This document shows, one piece after another, positions 52,481 to 60,781 of a stretch of DNA of 64,000 bases. Origin of the DNA: Congregibacter variabilis (GTDB lineage Bacteria > Pseudomonadota > Gammaproteobacteria > Pseudomonadales > Halieaceae). The position numbers and the translations under genes are program-made. How positions within the stretch are numbered: the stretch's first letter is position 1; each line of letters opens with the position of its first letter. Location: contig NZ_CP136864.1 of assembly GCF_045689235.1 (NCBI RefSeq), positions 682,001 through 746,000 of the forward strand. The letters run 5' to 3'. The notes under the pieces were generated by a model, which saw nothing but the letters and a program-made list of their open reading frames with translations, was not told the origin of the DNA and searched no databases.

Positions 52481-55162
52481 ATGCCGAAGCAATTCAAAAC
52501 ACTTCCTCTGGCGACAGCGCTGATAAGCCTTGGGGCAGCAGCAACAATCGCACCGACAGCGTTCGCACAGAATTCCGTAACGCAATTGGAAGAGGTTGTC
52601 ATAACGGGCCTTCGTGGAAAACCGCGCTCAGCTGTAGATTCCGCTGTACCAATAGACACATTTAATACCGAACAGATCGAGGCGATATCGCACACCGACA
52701 CCGTAGATATTCTGCAAACCTTGGTACCTTCTTTTAACGTAAACCGGCAGCCAATATCCGACGGGGCATCATTTATCCGGCCGATTCAGTTGCGTGGTTT
52801 GGACTCTCACCACGCCTTAGTTTTAGTGAACGGTAAACGCCGGCACAGATCCTCCCTTGTTCAGATTGGGGGCTCGGGCACTCAGGGACCGGACGTCGCC
52901 ACCATTCCCGCGTCGGCCATACAGTCCATCGAAGTGCTCCGCGACGGAGCGTCATCGCAATACGGGTCAGACGCCATTGCCGGTGTTTTGAATTTTAATT
53001 TAAAGACCAATAATGAAGGCGTCGATTTCACGGTAGATACAGGACAGTTCTACGAGGGTGACGGCGCCTCATATACCGTACAAGGAAACATCGGTTTGCC
53101 CTTGGGAGAAAATGGATTTGTTTCTATTTCCGGGGAAGTATTCGAATCAGAATTCACTGAGCGCGCCGAGCAGTACTGCGAGGCCTGGTTCTGTCTCGAT
53201 ACGAACAACCCCCGCTTTGAAGAGACCAGCGAACTTCGCCAAGGCTTCGTAACGGGCACTCCAACTTCCGGTGCCTCTGCGCGTGTTCAGGGCCTGCAAT
53301 CAGCGTTTCCTGGTGGCATAGCAGACGCATCGGTAGAAGGCGAAAATGCCATGCCATGGGGTGTGCCTAACCGAGAACACCAAATGTTCTTTGTGAACGC
53401 CGGATACGATCTTGCCAATGGCATGGAGCTGTATGCTTTTGGAAACTACGGCGCAGTGCAGAGCGACGGCAGCTTCTTTTATCGGTACCCGGGCAACGGC
53501 ACCATCGAAGACTTGCGTCAGGCGGACGGCTCCATCTATAGCCCTCTCGAGAAGTTCCCGGGCGGATTTACGCCACGTTTTGAAGGTGAAGTTGAAGACA
53601 TCTCTGCAGCGGCCGGATTACGTGGAAGTATTACGGAGCGAACGACCTTCGATATCAGCGCTCGCTTTGGATCAAATGAAATCGATTATCGGCTATTCAA
53701 CACTATCAACCCTTCGTTAGGGGCCGCCTCCCCCACAGACTTTCGCCCCGGCACACTTACAAACGAGGAAGTCCAACTTCAACTCGATCTGGTAACCGAG
53801 TTTGATGTGGGACTAGCCGGCCCATTGGTCTTTGCCTATGGCGCCAGTTACCTGGACGAAACCTATGATGTTGGACAGTCAAGCCAAGCGGAGTCCTACA
53901 GCGCCGGACCCCATGCGGTTTCTGACCCGTTTAACTTATGTAACGACGACGGAACTCCGACAGCTGCAGGTTTGGGCGCAACTAACGCCCCTGCAGATGA
54001 GCCTCTTGACTGTGCAAACCCGGATGATCCTGTTTACCAGGTCGTCGGTGTAGGTTCTAACGGATTTCCTGGTTATTCGCCGGCGTTTTCAGAAGAATAC
54101 ACACGCGACTCCTATGCATTCTATGGCGATCTGTCGGCGGACCTGACGGATCAGTTTCTGGTTCAGGGTGCATTGCGTTACGAAGATTATTCAGACTTTG
54201 GCAGTGAGGTTGTCGGAAAAATTGCAGCGCGCTACCGAATCAATGACACCTTCGCTCTTCGCGGATCTTTTGGCACAGGATTTCGAGCACCCACCCCCGG
54301 ACAACAGGGAACTACGAACGTCTCTACACGCTTGCCAAACGGGTTTCCTGTTGCCACAGGGCTGTTTCCTGCCGGCGGAACTGTTGCCCAGGCTCTGGGC
54401 GCGCAGGAGCTTGCTCCAGAAACATCCACCAGCTTCACCCTTGGCTTCACGGCTGAATTTTCTGACCTGAGCCTCACCTTCGATGCCTACAGCATTGATA
54501 TTGACGATCGATTTCGTGCGGTATCTACGCTAGACGTTAGCGCAGACCCTGACGGCGATTCCGATGCCTATGAAAGGTATCTCGCATTGGTAGCAGCCGG
54601 GGTTGTGGGTGCAGAAAGCATCGGCGGCGTAAATTACTTCCAGAATGCTATCGACACAGAAACCATCGGTTTCGATCTAGTGGCTAACTACGCGATGCAG
54701 TGGGACGGCGGCCAGAGCACCGACTTTTCGTTAGCGCTGAATTATAACGAGCAAGAAGTCGTTGCCGACACGCTCGGAGTATTGAATGCTGAAGACAAGT
54801 TTGATCTCGAGAACCAGTTGCCAAATCTTCGCTGGAACGCGACCGCGTTTCATACCATCGGGGACTTTAGCGTCATGGCACGCGCTCGGTATTTCGGAGA
54901 GAGCGAGGACTCGGACAACACATCCCCCCTCTCGGTACAAACTTATGATCCTACGATCTTCTTCGATCTAGAAGGCTCCTGGCAGATCAATCAAATGCTG
55001 CGTGCCAGTATTGGTGGTCGCAACATCTTTGACGAGTATCCAGACGAGGTCGATCGAGTCGCCAGTGACAACGATTACTGCTGTGGACGCATCTACGCAT
55101 CCACTTCAGTGGTCGACTGGCAAGGGGGTTACTACTACTTGAGGCTCCGCGCCGACTTCTAG
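52481..55162 (+). CDS. TonB-dependent outer-membrane receptor
   Basis: An 893-residue receptor with a signal peptide (cleavage near AFAQN), TonB box-like LEEVVITGLRGKPRSAVDS, a plug with VPSFNVNRQPISDGASFIRPIQLRGLDSHHALVLVNGKRRH and SSQYGSDAIAGVLNF, and a large barrel ending LRLRADF. The plug pattern is that of the IroN/FepA-like or oligopeptide/sugar group in marine bacteria; the ligand is not predictable. A terminator follows at 55206-55230. Confidence 0.92.
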   Translation: MPKQFKTLPLATALISLGAAATIAPTAFAQNSVTQLEEVVITGLRGKPRSAVDSAVPIDTFNTEQIEAISHTDTVDILQTLVPSFNVNRQPISDGASFIRPIQLRGLDSHHALVLVNGKRRHRSSLVQIGGSGTQGPDVATIPASAIQSIEVLRDGASSQYGSDAIAGVLNFNLKTNNEGVDFTVDTGQFYEGDGASYTVQGNIGLPLGENGFVSISGEVFESEFTERAEQYCEAWFCLDTNNPRFEETSELRQGFVTGTPTSGASARVQGLQSAFPGGIADASVEGENAMPWGVPNREHQMFFVNAGYDLANGMELYAFGNYGAVQSDGSFFYRYPGNGTIEDLRQADGSIYSPLEKFPGGFTPRFEGEVEDISAAAGLRGSITERTTFDISARFGSNEIDYRLFNTINPSLGAASPTDFRPGTLTNEEVQLQLDLVTEFDVGLAGPLVFAYGASYLDETYDVGQSSQAESYSAGPHAVSDPFNLCNDDGTPTAAGLGATNAPADEPLDCANPDDPVYQVVGVGSNGFPGYSPAFSEEYTRDSYAFYGDLSADLTDQFLVQGALRYEDYSDFGSEVVGKIAARYRINDTFALRGSFGTGFRAPTPGQQGTTNVSTRLPNGFPVATGLFPAGGTVAQALGAQELAPETSTSFTLGFTAEFSDLSLTFDAYSIDIDDRFRAVSTLDVSADPDGDSDAYERYLALVAAGVVGAESIGGVNYFQNAIDTETIGFDLVANYAMQWDGGQSTDFSLALNYNEQEVVADTLGVLNAEDKFDLENQLPNLRWNATAFHTIGDFSVMARARYFGESEDSDNTSPLSVQTYDPTIFFDLEGSWQINQMLRASIGGRNIFDEYPDEVDRVASDNDYCCGRIYASTSVVDWQGGYYYLRLRADF

Positions 55163-55613
55163 TTCCAAAACCGGGGCCTGAGCAGCCTCCAGGTTCTTGC
55201 TTTACGGGCGCCCAAGGGCGTCCTTTTTTTGAGCTACACACGGATGCGAAAGGGAAGTAACTGCTTTGGTGCATTGTTCGCGCCTAAGCGCACAGTCGTG
55301 GTGCCAAGACGTTTCTGTTCCAGCCATTTATTCAAGTCATATTTGGCGCAGCAATGTGACGTCGTGTCACAAAAGCCCCTGAATCGTTAGATATTTGAGG
55401 ATCCCAACTTTAACTCCGCACAGCTGGCTTTGGTGGCGCGTTTTTTGCTTTGCTTTGAGCAGCGTCGAACACAACTCCGGGCCCTGTAGGCCGACGGCGT
55501 ATGGGTGCCGATCCGGAGTAAATATATTACTGGGGACTGCCCAAGCAACGGCGTTGCACGCAGGGCCAGGTGTTAATCCAGAATCAGAGTCATACCCGAT
55601 AAGGAAGTACTGA
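55163..55613 (+). other. Intergenic region before the TauE/SafE gene
   Basis: 451 bp with the receptor terminator (55206-55230) and an inverted repeat TGTGAC-GTCGT-GTCACA at 55355-55371. A 72-codon open frame ending at 55613 has no recognisable protein features and no good ribosome site, so I do not call it. Confidence 0.5.
55206..55230 (+). terminator. Terminator after the TonB receptor
   Basis: GGGCGCC pairs with GGGCGTCC-type sequence (one G-T pair) around CAAG, followed by seven T. Confidence 0.65.
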
Positions 55614-56432
55614 GTGGCGCTTACGGACATGCTGTTGTTTCTTACTATGATGAGCGGTGCTGGTGTTGTCGCAGGTATAACTGCAGGACTGTTTGGCGTT
55701 GGTGGGGGCTTTGTTGTCGTCCCAGCTCTGCTGGCAGTGTTTCCTTTCCTGGGGGACCAAAGTGAAGACTTGATGCTTGTCGCCGTGGGCACATCCTTAG
55801 CCACCATCGTTGTATCCTCCGCACGGGCTGTGCACGCGCATAGCAAACGCGGCGCCGTGGACTTCCAACTTCTTCGAGATTGGGCCGTATGGGTAATACT
55901 CGGCGTTGGAGTGGGAATCTGGATAGCCTCTGTCAGTAACAGCCAGCGCTTGATTTTGGTATTCGCGATTGGCGTGCTGGTTTACTCCATTTACTTTTTA
56001 TTCCCCCGCATTTTCGATCGCTATCACGGGCGTTTTTCATTACCCACGGGGCCTGGCAAGGCTCTGCTCGCCAGTGGTCTGGGCGGCTTTTCGGCTTTAC
56101 TGGGAATTGGCGGGGGCACAGTAATGGTGCTTGCCATGGTGTTATGTGACCGACCTATTCACCAAGCCGTCGCAACCGCCTCAGGTGTCGGCTTTCTTAT
56201 TGGCGTGCCCGGCATGATTGGCTTTATGGTAATGGGACTGGGGGCCGAGAATCTGCCCGCGGGTTCCATTGGTTATATAAACATTCCTGCGCTAGTGGCA
56301 ATCACTGTGTTTTCGATCTTTACTGCACCTGTTGGTGCGCGCTTGGCGCACAGTCTGGATGGCGCACGCTTGAAACAGATTTTTGGAATATACCTCGTGA
56401 TCGTGTCGGTCTCGATGTTTTTGAAAGCATGA
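55614..56432 (+). CDS. TauE/SafE-family permease (sulfite/anion exporter)
   Basis: A 272-residue membrane protein starting at GTG with eight predicted helices in two repeats. AGITAGLFGVGGGFVVVPALL near 22 and LGGFSALLGIGGGTVMVLAM near 160 are the duplicated TauE/SafE motifs. The family exports sulfite, sulfoacetate and other small organic or sulfur anions. It is on the same strand as the aminotransferase 82 bp downstream, but a link is not evident. Confidence 0.88.
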   Translation: MALTDMLLFLTMMSGAGVVAGITAGLFGVGGGFVVVPALLAVFPFLGDQSEDLMLVAVGTSLATIVVSSARAVHAHSKRGAVDFQLLRDWAVWVILGVGVGIWIASVSNSQRLILVFAIGVLVYSIYFLFPRIFDRYHGRFSLPTGPGKALLASGLGGFSALLGIGGGTVMVLAMVLCDRPIHQAVATASGVGFLIGVPGMIGFMVMGLGAENLPAGSIGYINIPALVAITVFSIFTAPVGARLAHSLDGARLKQIFGIYLVIVSVSMFLKA

Positions 56433-56514
56433 TTTATCTTAAGAAAATGCGCCTTTTGCGCTTGCGTGGCAAAGGCCACAATGAACTACACACACAATGA
56501 CTCGGGAGAGAGCT

Positions 56515-57669
56515 ATGACGGTAGATTTTAATCGAAGGGGTTTCCTTGTTGGAGCAGCGAGTGTCGCAGCCGCTACAACAGTACTCAGCCCGAGTATGAG
56601 CTGGGCAAAAGACGCTGCAAAAGTCACTCGACTAACGCCCTTATATGGTCCTGCGCCCGGCGTTGCCAAACTCAACGCAAACGAAAACCCTTATGGGCCC
56701 AGTAAAAAAGCTCTTGCCGCGATTCAGGAAGCCAGTCTAAGCGGCTCCTACTACGCGAGTGAGTCAGCCATGGCTCTGCGAGCAATGATCGCTGAGCGTA
56801 ACGGCGTGGATCCCGAGTTTGTCGCGATAAGCAGCGGTTCGAGTGGCGTTTTGGCCGCCACCGCGATCAATGCCGCCCAGACCGGAAACATCCTGGGCCC
56901 CGATCTGTTCTGGGACACGACATCCATGGCAGTGGAGCACCAGGAGATTGGCAAGATCGTTCGCCTGCCAAAAGATGCAGGCCTTGAGATCGATTTGGAC
57001 GCCATGTACGACGCTATCGATGACTCTATCTCCATGGTCCAGGTTGTAAACCCTAACAATCCAACGGGTCTTCTCACCGATCCAGTGGCGCTCAAAGCGT
57101 TTTGTATTAAAGCCTCGAAGAAAGCAACGGTTTTGGTGGATGAGGCTTACAACGAGGTTACCGACGCTCCAGAGTCCAACACCATGGTCAGCCTGGTCAG
57201 AGACGGTCACGATGTCATTGTGGCGCGCACTTTCTCCAAAATTTATGGTTTAGCAGGAATGCGCATCGGCTACATTATCGCTGCCCCGCAAACCATAGAG
57301 AGCATCGGCAAGTATGGCATCGGGAGTTACGGCCTCAATCAGGCGGGACTTGCCGCTGCTATTGCCAGCTATGAAGACGACGAGTTTATGAATGCCTCGC
57401 GCGCCAAAATTCGCGAAGGGCGCGAGATGGTGTATTCCGCCCTGAAAGAGAACGGCCTCACCGCCCTACCCTCACAGACAAACTTCATCTTTGCAGACCT
57501 TGGATCAATTAACGCCCAAACATTCCGCGAAGCGATGGAGAAAGAGAACGTGCTGATTCGCGGCATCTATCGGGACTACACAAACTGGTCACGCGTGAGC
57601 ATGGGCCGCCTGGAGCACGTACAAATGTATGTTGATGCGCTCCCCAAGGTACTGTCTCAGTTTTCCTGA
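56515..57669 (+). CDS. Tat-exported HisC-like aminotransferase (fold-type I PLP enzyme)
   Basis: A 384-residue histidinol-phosphate-aminotransferase-like protein. The ATG at 56515 has GGGAGAG upstream; a more distal ATG at 56497 does not. The N-terminus has a twin-arginine signal (FNRRGFLVG at 5-13, hydrophobic to about 30). LNANENPYGPS near 50, VNPNNPTG near 170, VDEAYNEV near 200 and the PLP lysine in ARTFSKIYGLAGMRIGY near 238 are all present. Export of a PLP aminotransferase is unusual because PLP must be bound before Tat translocation. The substrate is unknown. Confidence 0.85.
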   Translation: MTVDFNRRGFLVGAASVAAATTVLSPSMSWAKDAAKVTRLTPLYGPAPGVAKLNANENPYGPSKKALAAIQEASLSGSYYASESAMALRAMIAERNGVDPEFVAISSGSSGVLAATAINAAQTGNILGPDLFWDTTSMAVEHQEIGKIVRLPKDAGLEIDLDAMYDAIDDSISMVQVVNPNNPTGLLTDPVALKAFCIKASKKATVLVDEAYNEVTDAPESNTMVSLVRDGHDVIVARTFSKIYGLAGMRIGYIIAAPQTIESIGKYGIGSYGLNQAGLAAAIASYEDDEFMNASRAKIREGREMVYSALKENGLTALPSQTNFIFADLGSINAQTFREAMEKENVLIRGIYRDYTNWSRVSMGRLEHVQMYVDALPKVLSQFS

Positions 57670-57730
57670 GCACGCAGTGAGCTAGAGGGCGGCAAAGCGA
57701 AACCAGCGCGTCGCCTTGGCCAAAAACGAA

Positions 57731-57764
57731 AAAGGGGTTGTCCTGAAGACAACCCCTTTTTTTT
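57731..57764 (+). terminator. Terminator after the aminotransferase gene
   Basis: AAAGGGGTTGTC pairs perfectly with GACAACCCCTTT around CTGAA, followed by a long T-run. Confidence 0.88.
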
Positions 57765-57872
57765 ATCAGCCTGATCGCGTAGCTCATCCAAGGAGCACCT
57801 CTTGGCTAGGCCGCGACCTGACGCTTATCTGCGCACTATGCACTATGCACTAAGCGCTTTAAGCTAAATAAA

Positions 57873-57916
57873 TGGAGGCTCGGGTCGGAATCGAACCGGC
57901 GTTGACGGATTTGCAA
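57873..57916 (-). repeat. tRNA-Cys (GCA) 3'-end fragment: attachment site of the integrated element
   Basis: Read on the minus strand this is the 3' part of a tRNA-Cys, from TTGCAAATCCG of the anticodon arm through the T-loop GGTTCGATTCC to the acceptor strand CCCGAGCC and TCCA. The matching 5' half (GGCTCGG and D-arm) is missing; the upstream bases do not pair. This is the signature of an att site left by tyrosine-integrase insertion into a tRNA gene. The intact tRNA-Cys should lie at the far end of the element, beyond the right edge. Confidence 0.85.
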
Positions 57917-58010
57917 TGCGAGCCGGCCTTACCATTTTTTGCCAAGTATCTGATTTGCTGAGACAAATAATAGCACCACCTACAGCTATTCGCATTGTTT
58001 TACCGGGGCA

Positions 58011-58029
58011 GTGCGCACAAATTGCGCAC
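58011..58029. repeat. Inverted repeat near the attachment site
   Basis: GTGCGCA and TGCGCAC form perfect arms around CAAAT. The 10-mer GCAGTGCGCA at 58008-58017 recurs at 63800-63809 in the repeat cluster at the other side of the visible element. Confidence 0.5.
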
Positions 58030-58251
58030 ACCCCTATGTAACGACGGACGGGGAATACGCGCCACCCGTTGACGGTATTCCACTTATTTGGCTGACGGAC
58101 AACCAGTGCGCTGAACAGCGCCCCGTTTGCGCCCGGTGGGGCAGACCAATGGAGGCTAGCTAGGCAGCGCGGGGGTGGTAGGCTACCGAACAAGAAATTG
58201 TAGAGGTTGAGTTTAGTGTATTGGAACTACTGATATTGCTAACGCTGGCAA

Positions 58252-58743
58252 CTAATTGTAGTGATTCTCGCCCGCAGTACGAACACTGGCCAACAGCGAG
58301 AACCGTTGATTATTTAAGGCGTCTACTGCCGGGGCGAGTAGCATGAGTTCACCGGGATCATTCCTCGTTATTTGGCTCAGTTGCACTTTCACATTAGCAA
58401 GACGCGCTATATATGCTTGTGCCTCCCTCGAAGCATCCGCCTCTGGAGGAAACGTTGTAGCTAAATTCGTAACTAAGTTGTGTTGCTCTAGTAGGACTTC
58501 TTGTATGGAAGTTAAGGCCGTTTGGTCTAAGCCACGAGGGGTGTTGATGGTGAAAACTTTCGCCAAATTCACGTCAAGAATATGGTGGCCATCCTGCAAT
58601 TTTGAAACCAGAGCTTCCCGTATCTCGATGGTAGACTCCAAATAATCGAGCTTTTCTTGTAGTTTCATTCGATCTGTAGTCATCCACCCAACTGAGATTG
58701 TCAGCAGTAGATTTGCAACAATTGAAATATAAAATTTATTCAT
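58252..58743 (-). CDS. Membrane-anchored protein of unknown function
   Basis: A 163-residue protein with one N-terminal membrane helix (about residues 5-21, YISIVANLLLTISVGWM) and a helical remainder rich in Leu/Glu/Lys heptads (KLQEKLDYLESTIEIREALVSK at about 27-48), probably a coiled-coil domain. I do not recognise a family. It begins 9 bp after the 411-residue gene and is surely co-transcribed. The position next to the att site is where satellites and prophages carry cargo genes. Confidence 0.6.
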   Translation of the reverse strand: MNKFYISIVANLLLTISVGWMTTDRMKLQEKLDYLESTIEIREALVSKLQDGHHILDVNLAKVFTINTPRGLDQTALTSIQEVLLEQHNLVTNLATTFPPEADASREAQAYIARLANVKVQLSQITRNDPGELMLLAPAVDALNNQRFSLLASVRTAGENHYN

Positions 58744-58752
58744 GATTTAGGG

Positions 58753-59988
58753 CTAAGGGTCATTTTGAACAAGTTGTGCGTTGGCCGGCTCATCAAGCTG
58801 CTCAACGCCCATTTCTGAGGTAGGTGATCCGCTGATCCTGCCCTGCGCTTCCTTCTGTATTTGACAATTTTTCATCCAAACGTCCACATTAATTAACCGC
58901 AAATAATCGCTAACTTTCTGCTCGAGTTCGGGTGCGCATTGTTCCGGTATTGTATCCCATGGAACGACGTGGACCTCTATATCGTGCGGATTACCATCGG
59001 CAGCACCTGCATGCGCACCAACACCAAGCATGACCGCTATGAAAAAACACTTGAGTGTATCGCTAGCGTCTCGAAACGTCATGAGGCCGGGTGAGTGCAC
59101 TGTACTTTCCCAAACCAATGGATGTCCGCGCACGTAGTTAGTTGCCAAAGCATCATAAAGAGAAAGCTGAGCAAAATCCTCCATGGCTCCGGCCTTGATG
59201 GCCTCGTAAGCACCGGAAAAATACAAAATCAACTGCTGAATCTCCAGCGCTGAAAGACTATCGACATCCCAGTCATTTCCTATTTCGGCATTTGGCTCGT
59301 CTATGCGTACGTTTATCGCAGAAGCCTCCCCTACACTATACTCGCCGTAGGCATGATCGTAGATTTCAATGCGCACTGATCGCGCCAACTGGTGCCAAAC
59401 ACGGTTATATCCAAAGGCCTTGTACGCTTTTATGGAGAAGTCTTTCCGCAGAACATTTGTAGAAAGCCATTTGACCTTCAATGCAGGGTATTTATGCTCT
59501 CCTCCAAACTCCGTGTTAACGATTGTCGTCGTTTGCCCGTCATACTCTTCCTCAATCTCACCGATCAAAACCCTAGATGAGATCCCCCCCGGGCCAGGGA
59601 CGACAACCAGATCTCCAGCACGCACATTTTTGTAAAACCCTTCAATGGCAGAAAAGGTCAACGCGTCAAGCGCTGTTCTCCCCCGTGCTCCATGGTCTGC
59701 ATTAATCTCTCCTGTTGTAGGATCGTAATCTTCGGTGTTGGAGCTGGGCCGCTGGAAATTTCCCGGGGCGGCGATCCAATCCCCCAAGGCTTTGGCTTTT
59801 TGTAATTCTTTTTTTAGCTCGTCATCAAGCTGAAAATCTTTTGAAAGCGTTATGTCGGGAATGTTGAAAAAAACCCGACTGCTATACTCGAAATGCTCGA
59901 AATAGGCGTATTTGAACCCCGCTCGAAGAAGGTAAACGCCGTGGTTTTCTGAAATTTGCTTGAAGCTAGGTCGTAGCCGAAGTCTCAT
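58753..59988 (-). CDS. Protein with PUA/Mrr-N-like domain and a C-terminal membrane helix, function unknown
   Basis: A 411-residue protein. Residues about 123-205 (AGDLVVVPGPGG; SRVLIGEIEEEYDG; YPALKVKWLSTNVLRKDF) resemble the N-terminal PUA/EVE-like module of Mrr-type restriction proteins, where a GDLVVV strand, an IGEV strand and a VKWL strand occur in this order. A predicted membrane helix lies at about 311-329 (TLKCFFIAVMLGVGAHAGA), followed by a polar tail with C351 and C375. No nuclease motif is seen. With the downstream membrane protein it may form a two-component cargo system, possibly anti-phage; this is inference. Confidence 0.55.
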   Translation of the reverse strand: MRLRLRPSFKQISENHGVYLLRAGFKYAYFEHFEYSSRVFFNIPDITLSKDFQLDDELKKELQKAKALGDWIAAPGNFQRPSSNTEDYDPTTGEINADHGARGRTALDALTFSAIEGFYKNVRAGDLVVVPGPGGISSRVLIGEIEEEYDGQTTTIVNTEFGGEHKYPALKVKWLSTNVLRKDFSIKAYKAFGYNRVWHQLARSVRIEIYDHAYGEYSVGEASAINVRIDEPNAEIGNDWDVDSLSALEIQQLILYFSGAYEAIKAGAMEDFAQLSLYDALATNYVRGHPLVWESTVHSPGLMTFRDASDTLKCFFIAVMLGVGAHAGAADGNPHDIEVHVVPWDTIPEQCAPELEQKVSDYLRLINVDVWMKNCQIQKEAQGRISGSPTSEMGVEQLDEPANAQLVQNDP

Positions 59989-60084
59989 GATTTTCCCGTG
60001 CTTCTTGAAGAAGGTAGAGGCTAGTAATCAACATCTTTGTCGTGGTACAGACACTACTCGACCTAGTGTGTACTCGTCTACTCG

Positions 60085-60282
60085 TTATTTTTTAACCCTC
60101 ATACAGCGTCCAGTTCTGCGCACGGCGGGGCAAGGCTGCTCGGGCAATTGCACGGCATGAGCCGCAGCGTTTAGGCTCTCACGGGATTGATGGGTGATTT
60201 TCATGGCTCGTGCTAAAGCACTCGCAGCCCTAATCTCGGCATCCCTTGCTCGCTGTAGCCTCGAAGGCCCCCAGAACGTCAT
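60085..60282 (-). CDS. Small basic protein, hypothetical
   Basis: A 65-residue, Arg/Ala-rich frame. Its ATG overlaps the stop of the 58-residue frame upstream (TGATG), which suggests coupling. No family is recognised. It could be a real small element gene or chance; base composition gives no strong support. Confidence 0.3.
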   Translation of the reverse strand: MTFWGPSRLQRARDAEIRAASALARAMKITHQSRESLNAAAHAVQLPEQPCPAVRRTGRCMRVKK

Positions 60283-60458
60283 CAGACACGCCCAGATCGT
60301 AGAGCCGCGCTTAGCATAGCCGAAGCTGACAAGCCTCGGCTGAGAGGAATATAGAGACCGCTGCGCCTTAGCTCGGACTCTTGGTGCCGATACAGGTACC
60401 AGCCCTCGGGGTTCTGTCGGCGTTCAATAAAATAGTTTTCAGATAAGTGTCGCGTCAT
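60282..60458 (-). CDS. Small hypothetical protein
   Basis: A 58-residue frame that opens MTRHLSENYFIERRQNPEGW and continues YLYRHQESELRR, with a composition like a real small globular protein (aromatic and charged residues mixed). It overlaps the next frame by one base. No clear ribosome site precedes it. It lies downstream of the ancestral capsid terminator, so it would need its own promoter. Confidence 0.35.
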   Translation of the reverse strand: MTRHLSENYFIERRQNPEGWYLYRHQESELRRSGLYIPLSRGLSASAMLSAALRSGRV

Positions 60459-60616
60459 AAGCTAGCGCAAAGCCTACCCGGCAGATCTAGCCGGTAAGCA
60501 TTCACAATCCCACACTTTTTTTAAAAGTTAGTTTTGCGATCAAGAAAAATCACCTCCCCTCGACGATCCCTGTCGGGTGTCTGTAGAGATTTTTACCGCC
60601 CCCCATCTCGATCGAG

Positions 60617-60651
60617 AGAGAAAAGGCTCGCCCACGAAAGTAGGCGAGCCT
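60617..60651 (-). terminator. Terminator after the (ancestral) capsid gene
   Basis: AGGCTCGCC (60624-60632) and GGCGAGCCT (60643-60651) pair perfectly; on the minus strand T-rich sequence follows. It lies 6 bp after the reconstructed capsid stop codon, which shows that the capsid gene ended its operon before the IS insertion. Confidence 0.8.
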
Positions 60652-60657
60652 CGAGCG

Positions 60658-60721
60658 TTAAGCTGCTGCGATTTCCAGCGTTTTAATTGCCCTGCTATCG
60701 GAGACAGCGTTGCCGCATAAA
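60658..60721 (-). pseudogene. Detached 3' end of the major capsid gene
   Basis: If the IS and one copy of the AAA target duplication are removed, the capsid frame continues from Arg-Ile into LCGNAVSDSRAIKTLEIAAA and then stops (TAA at 60658-60660). The sequence has the look of HK97-type capsid C-termini (GGxxVxDSRAxKxL). Confidence 0.85.
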
Positions 60722-60781
60722 TGGACTTCCCACGGTGCGGTAGACACCTCCGGGCTATGATAAGCCCATAGGAGGAAGCCC

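Larger units (their letters stand above)
57670..58251. other. Intergenic region spanning chromosome-island boundary
   Basis: 582 bp without a protein gene. It contains the aminotransferase terminator (57731-57764), triple short repeats of GCACTA around 57834-57853, the tRNA-Cys fragment (57873-57916) that marks the element boundary, and a 7-bp inverted repeat at 58011-58029. Confidence 0.6.

Noticed and set aside
55395..55613. 72-codon plus-strand frame just before the TauE/SafE gene
   Set aside because: No ribosome site, no recognisable domain and a random-looking composition.
57834..57853. Triple short repeat GCACTAT/GCACTAA as a possible CRISPR or att element
   Set aside because: Too short, with no spacer structure; probably chance.
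57873..57960. A complete tRNA-Cys gene at this position
   Set aside because: The 5' acceptor strand and D-arm are absent and the sequence before the anticodon cannot form the anticodon stem.
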